The position numbers and the translations under genes are program-made. A stretch of DNA of 20,149 bases, taken from positions 1 to 20,149 of the forward strand of contig JAAYAE010000018.1 of the NCBI GenBank assembly GCA_012719555.1, in the 5' to 3' direction. Below are positions 8,801 through 15,808 of this stretch, in pieces. A model generated the notes under the pieces. The model ran no database searches and was not told the origin of the DNA. It was given only the letters and a program-made list of their open reading frames with translations. Each line of letters starts with the position of its first letter. Position 1 is the first letter of the stretch. Source of the DNA: Acholeplasmataceae bacterium. Lineage in GTDB: Bacteria; Bacillota; Negativicutes; Acidaminococcales; Acidaminococcaceae.

Positions 8801-9140
8801 GCATTAGTTCCAGAGCTCCGATACGTTCTGCCAATAATTCTTGATTTTTGGCATCTACGTTAGCTGTAACTAGTCCAGCCGGATAAAGTTCCCGCATGGG
8901 TAACTCAGGATAAAAATAGTTTAGCTCTCTAAGATAGGCACGAACATCATCACGTTTAGGTACCAAAAAAACCAATGGACCGGGTAGTTCAATAATTTCT
9001 TTTAACGCACATAAAAACCCCGTCTTAACAGGTCCCATTAAGCCGGTAATATTTATAGTCTTTCTCCCTGACTGCCACATAGCGGCTACGTCCTGGACAC
9101 TATTTATTTTTTTTAGTAAAGCCAAAAACTCATTTTGCAT
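5865..9140 (-). CDS. mfd: Transcription-repair coupling factor
   Basis: Mfd is a DNA translocase that pushes stalled RNA polymerase off damaged DNA and recruits UvrA for nucleotide excision repair. The 1091 residues follow the standard order. A UvrB-like N-terminal module comes first. The RNA polymerase interaction domain follows at about 425-500 (HVVHGIGRYLG ... KLYVPVEQVNLLHRYIG). The helicase has Walker A GDVGYGKTE at 579-587, DEEQ at 680-683 and LSATPIPRTL just after, and the translocation module GRVGRSSRLAYAYF comes next. The C-terminal TRCF domain includes YKMEIYRRCSDLE. It is slightly shorter than B. subtilis (1177) and E. coli (1148). The start is the ATG at 9140; the codon before it is TAA, so no extension is possible. 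There is almost no Shine-Dalgarno match, and a terminator ends 17 bases upstream, suggesting low expression. Confidence 0.97.
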   Translation of the reverse strand: MQNEFLALLKKINSVQDVAAMWQSGRKTINITGLMGPVKTGFLCALKEIIELPGPLVFLVPKRDDVRAYLRELNYFYPELPMRELYPAGLVTANVDAKNQELLAERIGALELMRTGENSIVFVTAEAFVQKLPTPDSIFKDNMVLLVGKEIEQEEILTALVNMGYERTDQVETLGQFSLRGDILDIFPINTQEPLRVEWFDNTINAMRSFDQGTQRSLETLEKTEIVPIAWKSVEGNADLFQYVQEHSFVVLDEPSQFFQEVKNTYSANKEHEDKLFTPEQVITCCNRHKLLVPSVLPHPYFPKAMQVTVPVRTMAPYNRNTDLLIKDMSGWLAEGLVPLIMMSTPEKAAGLAESLTRQGLNIHYAKKGNIMLPEGGSVFVGELSTGFRFWDEKWLLLTESDIFGVQKKRRLKKHKQAGAQIQYFSEIKTGDYVVHVVHGIGRYLGVETIEVDGVHRDYLHLQYAKDDKLYVPVEQVNLLHRYIGNENQTPRLSRMGGADWKRITTKAKKAVTELATELLRLYAQRKIVPGYAFSADTQWQKDFEDSFPFEETPDQIQAVEEIKRDMERPVPMERLLCGDVGYGKTEVAIRAAFKAVMDGKQVAVLAPTTVLAQQHLLTFTQRMEPFGVRVDMLSRFRTGNEQKQVLAKMEKGQVDVLIGTHRILQPDIQFPDLGLLIIDEEQRFGVAQKEKMKKWTTGVDVLTLSATPIPRTLHMALVKGKDMSVIESPPEDRLPVETYVAEYNDGMIKEALEREIRRGGRIYYVHNRVQGLEAIAKHLHDLVPGISIRIAHGQMPEDMLEDAMIGFYEGAFDLLLCTTIIENGLDVPLANTIIIDGAENFGLSQLYQMRGRVGRSSRLAYAYFVYKRQRVLSEIAQKRLQAIRDFTELGAGFKIAMRDLEIRGAGNLLGAEQHGHIAGIGFAAYCSLLERTINALKNGAEDSMPEPDPVLEITLDAYIPDDYIADPRYKMEIYRRCSDLEYEDREDLLDEIIDRFGEPPIQVVTLWRVATLRSLCRLLKISGISVKTNEVRITFGEKSIANPAGVMNLVKEYSPNAQFKNGTHAQLIIRSSHLGKEPLEWLEKALINML

Positions 9141-9157
9141 TTAACAATCAACTCATT

Positions 9158-9190
9158 AAAAAAGGGTTTTAGCTGCTGCCAAAACCCTTT
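9158..9190 (-). terminator. Intrinsic terminator after glpX
   Basis: On the minus strand, AAAGGGTTTT pairs with AAAACCCTTT (10 bp, 9161-9190) around a 10-base loop that can add a short GC pair, followed by TTTTTT. It closes the ywiB-argS-pyrG-sppA-yip1-glpX run and ends only 17 bases before the mfd ATG. Confidence 0.88.
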
Positions 9191-9226
9191 AGTATTTCAA
9201 AACAACATACATCAAATAAATCTTAT

Positions 9227-10189
9227 TTATAGCTTAACATGGATATCCTTGCTATTAAAGCTATGTATAGCGTCTACAAAACGAACCGTCCCTGTTGCAT
9301 AACGCATAGAAACAGTATGTGTACGTACACCATTGCCAAAATATCTTAACCCATGTAGTAAATCGCATTCAGTAATTGCAGTGGAAGTAAACATGCAATC
9401 ATCACCTTTAACCAAGTCCTCAATGGTCAGAACTCGATTAATGTCGCCAATGCCCATTTTCAGGCAACGAGCAACTTCTGCATCATTTTCCGGACAAAGT
9501 CTAGCTTGCATATCTCCCCCTAAACACTTAAGACCGGCAGCGGCTAATACACCTTCAGGAGCTCCGCCCTTGCCAATGTACATATGAACGCCACTGCCCT
9601 CAATACCGGCATTTATAATAGGGTCTACGTCACCATCAGTAATAAGTTTAATGCGAGCTCCTGCAGCTCTGACACCGTCAATGAGCTTTTTGTGACGCGG
9701 CCTATCCAAAGCAACAACGGTTAAATCGCTTATTTGGCGATCTAACGCCTTAGCAACACGAGACAAATTATCTTCCACCGAATCATCAATATTAATACAG
9801 CCTTTGGCACGAGGACCAACGGCAATTTTATCCATATACATATCAGGAGCATGAAGTAAGCAACCCCTAGGAGCAATAGCAATAACCGCAATGGCGCCAG
9901 GCTGTCCTTTTGCCACTAGATTAGTTCCTTCAACCGGGTCAACAGCTATATCTACTTCTAATCCACCAGCCCCTACTTTTTCGCCAATATAAAGCATGGG
10001 TGCTTCATCCAGCTCACCTTCCCCAATAACAACGGTACCACTTATGTTTACCGTATCAAACATTTTACGCATAGCGTCTACGGCTAATTGGTCCGCACCG
10101 TTTTTATCTCCGCGTCCTACACTATGTCCACAAGCGATGGCAGCGGCCTCAGTAACGCGGACAAATTCCATGCACAGTTCTCTATTCAT
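9227..10189 (-). CDS. glpX: Class II fructose-1,6-bisphosphatase
   Basis: GlpX removes the 1-phosphate from fructose 1,6-bisphosphate in gluconeogenesis, in the cytosol, and needs a divalent metal. The 320 residues show the family motifs: VRVTEAAAIA near the N-terminus, GRGDKNGADQLAVDAMR, IGEGELDEAPML (about 55-66), the metal/substrate motif DPVEGTN (84-90) and the late GGAPEGVLAAAGLKC. Length and N-terminus match B. subtilis GlpX (YwjI). The ATG at 10189 is chosen because AAGGAG (10199-10204) sits 9 bases upstream. An upstream in-frame TTG at 10213 would overlap that site and add eight residues not seen in relatives. It is the last gene of the run before the terminator and is 61 bases from the yip1-like gene. 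Confidence 0.96.
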   Translation of the reverse strand: MNRELCMEFVRVTEAAAIACGHSVGRGDKNGADQLAVDAMRKMFDTVNISGTVVIGEGELDEAPMLYIGEKVGAGGLEVDIAVDPVEGTNLVAKGQPGAIAVIAIAPRGCLLHAPDMYMDKIAVGPRAKGCINIDDSVEDNLSRVAKALDRQISDLTVVALDRPRHKKLIDGVRAAGARIKLITDGDVDPIINAGIEGSGVHMYIGKGGAPEGVLAAAGLKCLGGDMQARLCPENDAEVARCLKMGIGDINRVLTIEDLVKGDDCMFTSTAITECDLLHGLRYFGNGVRTHTVSMRYATGTVRFVDAIHSFNSKDIHVKL

Positions 10190-10198
10190 TCTGCAACA

Positions 10199-10204
10199 CT
10201 CCTT
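10199..10204 (-). promoter_or_regulatory. Ribosome-binding site that fixes the glpX start
   Basis: AAGGAG on the minus strand, 9 bases before the ATG at 10189-10187. It overlaps the longer reading frame from TTG 10213, which argues against that start. Confidence 0.8.
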
Positions 10205-10250
10205 CTTTCCCAATTATTACACTTTATAAAATAATGTGCAAGGCAAACCA

Positions 10251-10817
10251 CTAAAAAAAACTAAGGGCAAGCATTCTAACAAACATATAAAGTGGTACCA
10301 AAAATATAATCAACCATAAAGAGAAACCAAAAACAACAATAGCAGCAGCCCTGCCAAAATTAATCAAATACACGGCTTCTACCGCACGAATAATGAGGTA
10401 AACGCACCAAATTCCACCAAAAACCATTACCAAGGGCAAAAGTAAAAGCCATAGACCACCTAGCTTAACACCTAAGAGTGCAACCGGCGTTAATACCAAA
10501 AATGGCAATGCCGTAAATCCTAATATACATAAAAGTCCTCGAACATTCCCGGCACCTCCGCCAAATGCATCAATAAGACCATGCAGGAAACAGCCAAAAA
10601 CAGTCATACCAACAGCCTTAATAACCAGAATGCCTACAAGAACCGCAAAGCGAATCCCTAATGTTTGTTGAGAAAAAATAACATTAGTACAAACGCCAAT
10701 AAAAGAACCCAAACTAATAGTGAAATAAAATAAACTGCGCCACAAAGTAGGATTTAGAGCTAACTCCGCCATCCCCGTTTTAGTTTCAAAGAGAACGTCA
10801 AAGGATTTTCTCCTCAT
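10251..10817 (-). CDS. Yip1-domain-like integral membrane protein
   Basis: This is a hydrophobic protein of 188 residues with about five membrane segments (roughly 29-50, 56-80, 92-115, 120-145 and 153-180) and a short polar N-terminus. The layout and the segment LCILGFTALPFLVLTPVALL resemble the bacterial Yip1/YIP1-family proteins (PF04893-like), whose function in bacteria is unknown. No catalytic residues are visible. The start is ATG at 10817, with GAGGGGTGAG upstream that overlaps the end of sppA. Only 5 bases separate it from the sppA stop, so the two are very likely co-transcribed and perhaps act together at the membrane; that link is inference. The family call is moderate, the membrane-protein call strong. 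Confidence 0.7.
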   Translation of the reverse strand: MRRKSFDVLFETKTGMAELALNPTLWRSLFYFTISLGSFIGVCTNVIFSQQTLGIRFAVLVGILVIKAVGMTVFGCFLHGLIDAFGGGAGNVRGLLCILGFTALPFLVLTPVALLGVKLGGLWLLLLPLVMVFGGIWCVYLIIRAVEAVYLINFGRAAAIVVFGFSLWLIIFLVPLYMFVRMLALSFF

Positions 10818-10822
10818 TCAGC

Positions 10823-11770
10823 TCACCCCTCTGCCCGTGGAGTCATCAACATAGAAGCCCCACCTTTGGCCTCCAAAGATTCTATTATTTTCCCGGCAAT
10901 TTGGTCTGATATTTTACCGCTGAACCAAGATTTCCAGTTATTCATCCTGCCATATTCAACAGTATTAGGAGTTCCCTCTATGCCAGCCAAAGCTCCGGTA
11001 GCATCTAAAGCATCATAGTAATTCCCTATTTCATCCACGAGACCCAAGGCCTTGGCCTGTTTTCCTGTATATACACGTCCATCAGCTAAAATACGTACTT
11101 TGTCCATAGGAATCTTACGGCCATTGCTCACCGTAGTTAAAAATTGTTCATACATTTCATTAACCATAGTTTGCAAAATTTGTGTTTCTTCAGGAGTCAT
11201 AGGACGGGCATTAGACATAATGTCTTTATGTACGCCACTTTTAATCATAACATCACTAATGCCAACCTTCTTATACAATTCTTCTAAGTTTTTAGTTCCC
11301 ATATATACACCAATGCTACCTGTCAATGTGGAAGCATTAGCATAAATCTTATCACACCCAGCCGCAATATAATACGCGGCCGAGGCCCCTGTATCACTCA
11401 TTGTTGCAACTATAGGCTTGTGAGAAGTCTCCTTGAATCTTGCGATTTCCCTAGTGATTTCTTCTGCTGCAGTTACGCTGCCACCGGGAGAATTAATGCG
11501 TAAAAGCACAGCCTTAACGCTTTTGTCCTTAGCAGCCTCTCTTAGTTCCTGCATAATTCTACCACTAGTAGCGCCTGTTGCTTCAGCGAAAAGAGCCGTA
11601 CCATCAGCACCTGATTCAATAGTACCTTCAACATTAATAACGGCTACTCTGTCACCCTTTGCTACAGCCACTTTATCTGCATTATAGCTATTTTTTCCAC
11701 CTAAAAGGGAAATCACAAAAGACAACACGGCTATTAATAAAATAGCACTAATAAAAATTCTTTTAAGCAT
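10823..11770 (-). CDS. sppA: Signal peptide peptidase SppA, short (monomeric-domain) form
   Basis: SppA is a membrane-anchored serine protease of family S49 that degrades leftover signal peptides and other membrane peptides. The 315 residues start with one N-terminal membrane anchor (about 4-23). The S49 fold follows: AVINVEGTI (43-51), LLRINSPGGSV (89-99), nucleophile Ser130 in DTGASAAYY, and general-base Lys182 in SGVHKDIMS. This matches the Ser/Lys dyad of the half-length B. subtilis SppA rather than the tandem 67-kDa E. coli form. The tail after about residue 260 is less conserved. The start is ATG at 11770, with GAAGGAGA upstream at good spacing. It lies 25 bases after pyrG and 5 bases before the Yip1-like gene. 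Confidence 0.94.
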   Translation of the reverse strand: MLKRIFISAILLIAVLSFVISLLGGKNSYNADKVAVAKGDRVAVINVEGTIESGADGTALFAEATGATSGRIMQELREAAKDKSVKAVLLRINSPGGSVTAAEEITREIARFKETSHKPIVATMSDTGASAAYYIAAGCDKIYANASTLTGSIGVYMGTKNLEELYKKVGISDVMIKSGVHKDIMSNARPMTPEETQILQTMVNEMYEQFLTTVSNGRKIPMDKVRILADGRVYTGKQAKALGLVDEIGNYYDALDATGALAGIEGTPNTVEYGRMNNWKSWFSGKISDQIAGKIIESLEAKGGASMLMTPRAEG

Positions 11771-11795
11771 AGCTATCTCCTTCTACAATATACAA

Positions 11796-13409
11796 TTATT
11801 TCTTTTTCATGGCCGCAGCAATAAAGGCCTTAAATAACGGATGGGGATTTGTAGGTCTGGATTTTAATTCAGGATGAAATTGTACGCCCAAAAACCACGG
11901 ATGTTCAGTTTTAGGTAATTCGATAATTTCTACTAAACGTCCATTTGGCAAAGTGCCCCCCAAAATCAAACCCTTTGCGACTAATTTATCGCGCAATTCA
12001 TTATTTACTTCATAACGGTGACGATGTCTTTCATAAATAATTGTCTCTCCGTAAGCATCTTCTGTTAAAGTGCCTGGGTAGACTTTGCAAGGATAAATAC
12101 CCAAACGCATAGTACCACCCTTAATTTCTACGCTTAATTGTTCCGGCATCAAATAAATAACCGGGTAAGGAGTTTTTTCATTGAACTCTGTACTATTGGC
12201 ACCAGTCATTCCGCATACATCTCTAGCATATTCTATAACTGCGCACTGCATTCCTAAACAAATACCAAAAAATGGAACTTTATTTTCACGGGCATACTTA
12301 ATGGACTTAATTTTACCTTCTATGCCACGATCTCCAAAGCCTCCTGGGACTAAAATACCATCCACACCTGCCATTACTGCATCCATGTCAGTATCTTCCG
12401 GCTCAATACTTTCAGCATTTATATATTTTATTTCCACATCAACATCATTAAAATAACTAGCATGCTTCAAGGCTTCCACAATGCTTATGTAGGCATCTTG
12501 CAATTCTACATATTTACCCACAACGGCAATAGTAGCTTTATTGGTATGTATCTTCATAATATTAGCAACCATTTTATGCCATTGTTCCATATCCTTTGGA
12601 CCGTCTTCCATATCCAATTTCTTTAAAACAATAGTATCCAAACCTTGGTCTTCCAAAAGCATTGGGACCTGATAAATACTAGGTGCAGTAATAGACTGGA
12701 AAACTGCGTCTAAATCAACGTCGCAGAACATAGCCATCTTCTCACGCATTTCTTTAGAAATTTCTTTCTCACTACGGCAAACCAAAATATCAGGTGTAAT
12801 TCCAATACTGCGTAATTCTTTGACGCTATGCTGAGTAGGCTTAGTTTTTAGCTCCCCTGCAGCAGCTATATATGGAACTAAAGTAACGTGAATATACAAA
12901 ACATCATTACGACCAATGTCTTTTTTGACTTGGCGAATAGCCTCTAAAAATGGTTCGCTTTCAATGTCACCTACTGTACCACCAATTTCGGTTATAACAA
13001 AATCAGCATTATCTTCGCGTCCTACACGATATACACGCTCTTTAATTTCATTAGTTATATGTGGTATAACCTGAACTGTACGTCCTAGGTAATCCCCACG
13101 ACGTTCCTTATCAATAACAGCTTGATAAATACGGCCGGCAGTTACATTAGAGCTTTTTGATAAGTTTATATCAATGAAGCGCTCATAATGGCCTAAATCC
13201 AAGTCCGTCTCAGCACCATCGTCAGTAACAAAAACTTCACCGTGCTGATATGGGCTCATTGTCCCTGGGTCGATATTTATGTACGGGTCAAATTTTTGAA
13301 TGGTGACCTTGTAGCCCCTGCTTTTAAGTAAGCGCCCCAAAGAAGCCGCTGTAATGCCTTTTCCTAAAGACGAAACTACGCCTCCCGTTACAAAAATATA
13401 CTTTGTCAT
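11796..13409 (-). CDS. pyrG: CTP synthase
   Basis: PyrG converts UTP to CTP using ATP and glutamine. The 537 residues have the usual two parts. The N-terminal synthase domain begins MTKYIFVTGGVVSSLGKG with the P-loop and contains DPYINIDPGTMSPYQHGEVF. The C-terminal class I glutamine amidotransferase domain has the nucleophile Cys384 in FGICLGMQ and the His/Glu pair in FHPEL (about 511-515). The ATG at 13409 is preceded by AGGAGG (13416-13421) at a spacing of 6. A longer frame from GTG 13433 would run through that site and add eight atypical residues. It follows argS by 39 bases. No leader of the Bacillus CTP-attenuation type with its own promoter is visible, so transcription probably comes from the ywiB-argS promoter. 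Confidence 0.98.
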   Translation of the reverse strand: MTKYIFVTGGVVSSLGKGITAASLGRLLKSRGYKVTIQKFDPYINIDPGTMSPYQHGEVFVTDDGAETDLDLGHYERFIDINLSKSSNVTAGRIYQAVIDKERRGDYLGRTVQVIPHITNEIKERVYRVGREDNADFVITEIGGTVGDIESEPFLEAIRQVKKDIGRNDVLYIHVTLVPYIAAAGELKTKPTQHSVKELRSIGITPDILVCRSEKEISKEMREKMAMFCDVDLDAVFQSITAPSIYQVPMLLEDQGLDTIVLKKLDMEDGPKDMEQWHKMVANIMKIHTNKATIAVVGKYVELQDAYISIVEALKHASYFNDVDVEIKYINAESIEPEDTDMDAVMAGVDGILVPGGFGDRGIEGKIKSIKYARENKVPFFGICLGMQCAVIEYARDVCGMTGANSTEFNEKTPYPVIYLMPEQLSVEIKGGTMRLGIYPCKVYPGTLTEDAYGETIIYERHRHRYEVNNELRDKLVAKGLILGGTLPNGRLVEIIELPKTEHPWFLGVQFHPELKSRPTNPHPLFKAFIAAAMKKK

Positions 13410-13415
13410 ATTCTG

Positions 13416-13421
13416 CCTCCT
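13416..13421 (-). promoter_or_regulatory. Ribosome-binding site that fixes the pyrG start
   Basis: AGGAGG on the minus strand, 6 bases before the ATG at 13409-13407. It lies inside the longer GTG-initiated frame. Confidence 0.85.
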
Positions 13422-13448
13422 GTTTTTTGGCACTCGCCAAGTTTTTTT

Positions 13449-15107
13449 TTACATATGTTCAGGAGCACTAACTCCCAAAATTGATAGACTGTGCTTTAAC
13501 GTATGCCCAACTGCCTGAATTAAAAGTAGGCGCGCTTGCTGAACATCTTTGTTAACACCTAAAACGCGGCACTGATTATAGAAGGAGTGGAACATGCCTG
13601 CTAAATCATAGGCATAATGTGCTATACGATGTGGTGCCCGCTCACGAGCAGAACTGGCAATAAGCTCTTCGTATTCGCCCAATTTTTTAATTAAATCGAT
13701 TTCAACTTCCTCTGTTAACGAATTAAGAGGAGCATTTAAATCAATTCCAATACCCTCTTCAGACATTTGATGCATGATACTGCAAATACGCGCATTGGCA
13801 TATTGGACATAATAAACAGGATTATCACTAGAATGCTCCGTTGCCAAAGTTAAGTCAAAATCTAACTGACTATCTATGGAACGCATAATGAAGAAATAAC
13901 GAGCAGCGTCAGTGCCAACTTCTTCAACCAATTCATTCAACGTAACGCTCTTGCCTGTACGTTTTGACATCTTTACTAATTCCCCATCACGATACAAACT
14001 AACCATTTGCAAAATTAAAACTTCCAGTTGTTCAGGCTTGTAACCCAAAGCTCCTACAGCTGCTTTCATTCTTGCAATATAACCATGATGATCAGCACCC
14101 CAAAGATTTATTACTCTATCAAAACCACGTTGGAATTTATTTCTGTGGTAAGCAATATCTGCTGCCAAATAAGTCGGAACTCCATTATCACGAATAACTA
14201 CACGATCCTTATCATCCCCATAAGCTGAAGATTTAAGCCACAAAGCTCCGTCCTTCTCGTACATATCACCTGTACCCAATAAATAGTCGCAAACCTCTTT
14301 AATACAGTTCGCATCATGCAGAGTTTGCTCACTAAACCAAACATCAAACTCACAATTAAAGGCCTTCAAATCTTCCTTTAAAGCAGCTAATTTCTCCTCT
14401 TTAGCAAGGATTTTAAACTGTGCAAGTCTTTCGGCTTCATCCATCTTAACAAATTTATCACCATATTTAGCCTTAATTCTCGTTGCTGTGTCAATAATAT
14501 CTGTCCCATGATAGCCATTTTCAGGGAATTCACATTCCACAGCAAAAAGTGCTAAATATCTAGCATTAACAGACGCCGCTAAGTTATCCATTTGGTTTCC
14601 TGCATCATTGATATAATATTCACGTTCAACATTGTAACCAGCTGCCAACATAAGGTTAGCTAAGGCACTGCCGACGGCTGCACCACGACCATGGCCTACA
14701 TGCAAAGGTCCTGTTGGATTAGCACTAACATATTCCAATTGTATTTTTTCCGGATTTTCTTGTTTCAAATTACCATATTCATCTCCGGCTTTAACTATTT
14801 TTTCTAAAAGCTCATAGAGCCAATCTTGTTTTAAATAAAAATTAATAAAACCCGGACCGGCGATTTCAGCTTTTTCCACATAGGGAGCCGCCAAATTATC
14901 CACCAAAGCCTGAGCTAAAACCCGTGGGCTGCAATGAAGCGCTTTCGCTGCCTGCATAGCAAAATTAGTAGCAAAATCGCCAAATTCCTTTTGTGGTGGA
15001 ACCGTTAATAATACTTCAGGTAATTTTCCATCTTTAATTGTACCCATAGCAATAGCTTTTTGGGTAGCTTCTAAAATAGAGCTTGCTAATGTTTCCTTAA
15101 TACTCAC
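13449..15107 (-). CDS. argS: Arginyl-tRNA synthetase
   Basis: ArgS charges tRNA-Arg with arginine in the cytosol. The roughly 552 residues show the class I layout: an N-terminal Arg-specific domain, the HIGH-type motif HVGH at about 136-139 within SANPTGPLHVGHGRG, KMSKR at 379-383, and an all-helical anticodon-binding domain at the C-terminus (ALKHS-like TLKHSLSILGVSAPE end). I place the start at GTG 15107, 9 bases after AGGAGG (15117-15122), giving MSIKETLASSI. An ATG at 15116 touches that site and a TTG at 15125 precedes it; both are less likely. The start overlaps the end of ywiB by 11 bases. The ywiB-argS pairing is the same as in Bacillus. Confidence 0.96.
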   Translation of the reverse strand: MSIKETLASSILEATQKAIAMGTIKDGKLPEVLLTVPPQKEFGDFATNFAMQAAKALHCSPRVLAQALVDNLAAPYVEKAEIAGPGFINFYLKQDWLYELLEKIVKAGDEYGNLKQENPEKIQLEYVSANPTGPLHVGHGRGAAVGSALANLMLAAGYNVEREYYINDAGNQMDNLAASVNARYLALFAVECEFPENGYHGTDIIDTATRIKAKYGDKFVKMDEAERLAQFKILAKEEKLAALKEDLKAFNCEFDVWFSEQTLHDANCIKEVCDYLLGTGDMYEKDGALWLKSSAYGDDKDRVVIRDNGVPTYLAADIAYHRNKFQRGFDRVINLWGADHHGYIARMKAAVGALGYKPEQLEVLILQMVSLYRDGELVKMSKRTGKSVTLNELVEEVGTDAARYFFIMRSIDSQLDFDLTLATEHSSDNPVYYVQYANARICSIMHQMSEEGIGIDLNAPLNSLTEEVEIDLIKKLGEYEELIASSARERAPHRIAHYAYDLAGMFHSFYNQCRVLGVNKDVQQARLLLIQAVGHTLKHSLSILGVSAPEHM

Positions 15108-15528
15108 TACTTGCATCCTCCTCAATCACTATATCCAAAATAATCCTTCCATTAGTCTCTTGACCAACTTCAAGTTCATATTCAACATGTAAATTCCAAA
15201 TTTCTTGATGTTTTTTGACTTCTACTACAGTAGTCGTCGATTTAATCGGGATAGTCAGATAAGGCGTGGCATACACGCTTTCACATGGATAACCAACAAT
15301 ATATTCCTGTCGATTATTATATGTCCCAGTACGCAATATGGTTACACTATTTTCATCCCACTTTATAGTGGTTTTAGTGCCTTCCATCCCAGTTAAACTT
15401 GTTTCTTCGTAGACAGCATAATATTTGTCAAAACGCTTAGCCATTTTTCCATAAGCAACAATAGTTATTTTATCAGGATTTGTAAGCTGGCCACTAAAAC
15501 TATGAATTGTTATTTTTATAGGTTTCAT
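15097..15528 (-). CDS. ywiB: DUF1934 family protein (YwiB-like)
   Basis: This is a small protein of 143 residues, mostly predicted beta-strand (for example YAVYEETSLTG, TTIKWDENSVTILRTG, LHVEYELEVG), consistent with the lipocalin-like barrel of the DUF1934 family. There is no signal peptide or membrane segment and the biochemical role is unknown. B. subtilis YwiB sits directly before argS, as here, which supports the name. The start is ATG at 15528, with GTGGAG (15535-15540) at a spacing of 6. A GTG at 15540 in the same frame overlaps that site and is unlikely to be used. The last codons overlap argS by 11 bases, so the pair is probably coupled. Its promoter lies at 15686-15714, leaving a leader of about 150 bases. 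Confidence 0.82.
   Translation of the reverse strand: MKPIKITIHSFSGQLTNPDKITIVAYGKMAKRFDKYYAVYEETSLTGMEGTKTTIKWDENSVTILRTGTYNNRQEYIVGYPCESVYATPYLTIPIKSTTTVVEVKKHQEIWNLHVEYELEVGQETNGRIILDIVIEEDASSEY
15117..15122 (-). promoter_or_regulatory. Ribosome-binding site of argS, inside ywiB
   Basis: AGGAGG on the minus strand. The next ATG (15116) is directly adjacent, too close for initiation, while GTG 15107 lies 9 bases away. This favours the GTG start and an overlap with ywiB. Confidence 0.65.
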
Positions 15529-15546
15529 CCGTTTCTCCACAAAAGT

Positions 15547-15565
15547 AAAGGGTTGCCCCCTTTAT
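15547..15565 (-). other. Hairpin in the ywiB-argS leader, next to the ribosome-binding site
   Basis: TAAAGGG and CCCTTTA form a perfect 7-bp stem around a 5-base loop on the minus strand. It ends 6 bases before the GTGGAG site of ywiB. It is followed by CTTTT only, so termination would be weak. A second, A/T-rich 7-bp stem lies upstream (15626-15650). Confidence 0.4.
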
Positions 15566-15685
15566 CATCATTGATACCATGTTGAAAAGAAAAGGAACAA
15601 GCCCTCCAAGATACTATTTTATTGGCTTTTTCTCGAAAAACAGGAAAAAGATATACAAAACATGAAAACTTACATAAGTAATTAT

Positions 15686-15714
15686 AATATATGGAGTATT
15701 TTTTCACAAGTCAA
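15686..15714 (-). promoter_or_regulatory. Promoter for the ywiB-argS-pyrG run
   Basis: On the minus strand, TTGACT (15709-15714) and TATATT (15686-15691) are separated by 17 bases, each hexamer one mismatch from consensus. A TATAAT overlaps just downstream. Transcription would start near 15678, giving a leader of about 150 bases. No T-box consensus is visible in this leader. Confidence 0.65.
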
Positions 15715-15741
15715 AAGCCTTTTTTTTTCCATATTTATTGC

Positions 15742-15771
15742 TTGCCTATAATTGTGAAATAATTGTATAAT
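15742..15771 (+). promoter_or_regulatory. Promoter for putP
   Basis: TTGCCT (15742-15747) and a perfect TATAAT (15766-15771) are separated by 18 bases. The -10 box is 37 bases before the putP ATG. It is divergent from the ywiB promoter: the two -35 boxes are 27 bases apart, across a T-rich stretch, so a shared regulator is possible but not shown. Confidence 0.6.
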
Positions 15772-15808
15772 TAAAAAGTATTAATTTTTCCGAAGGGTGC
15801 GTGTTTGC

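Noticed and set aside
13410..13448. CTP-sensing attenuator in front of pyrG
   Set aside because: There is no promoter with a G-rich start and no terminator facing pyrG in the 39 bases between argS and pyrG.
15529..15690. T-box riboswitch controlling argS
   Set aside because: I looked for the conserved antiterminator sequence around AGGGTGG and a following terminator on the minus strand and saw neither.
15525..15707. A 60-codon minus-strand reading frame before ywiB
   Set aside because: It begins at a GTG within the -35/-10 promoter region of ywiB, shows no recognisable protein features, and overlaps the better-supported ywiB start.
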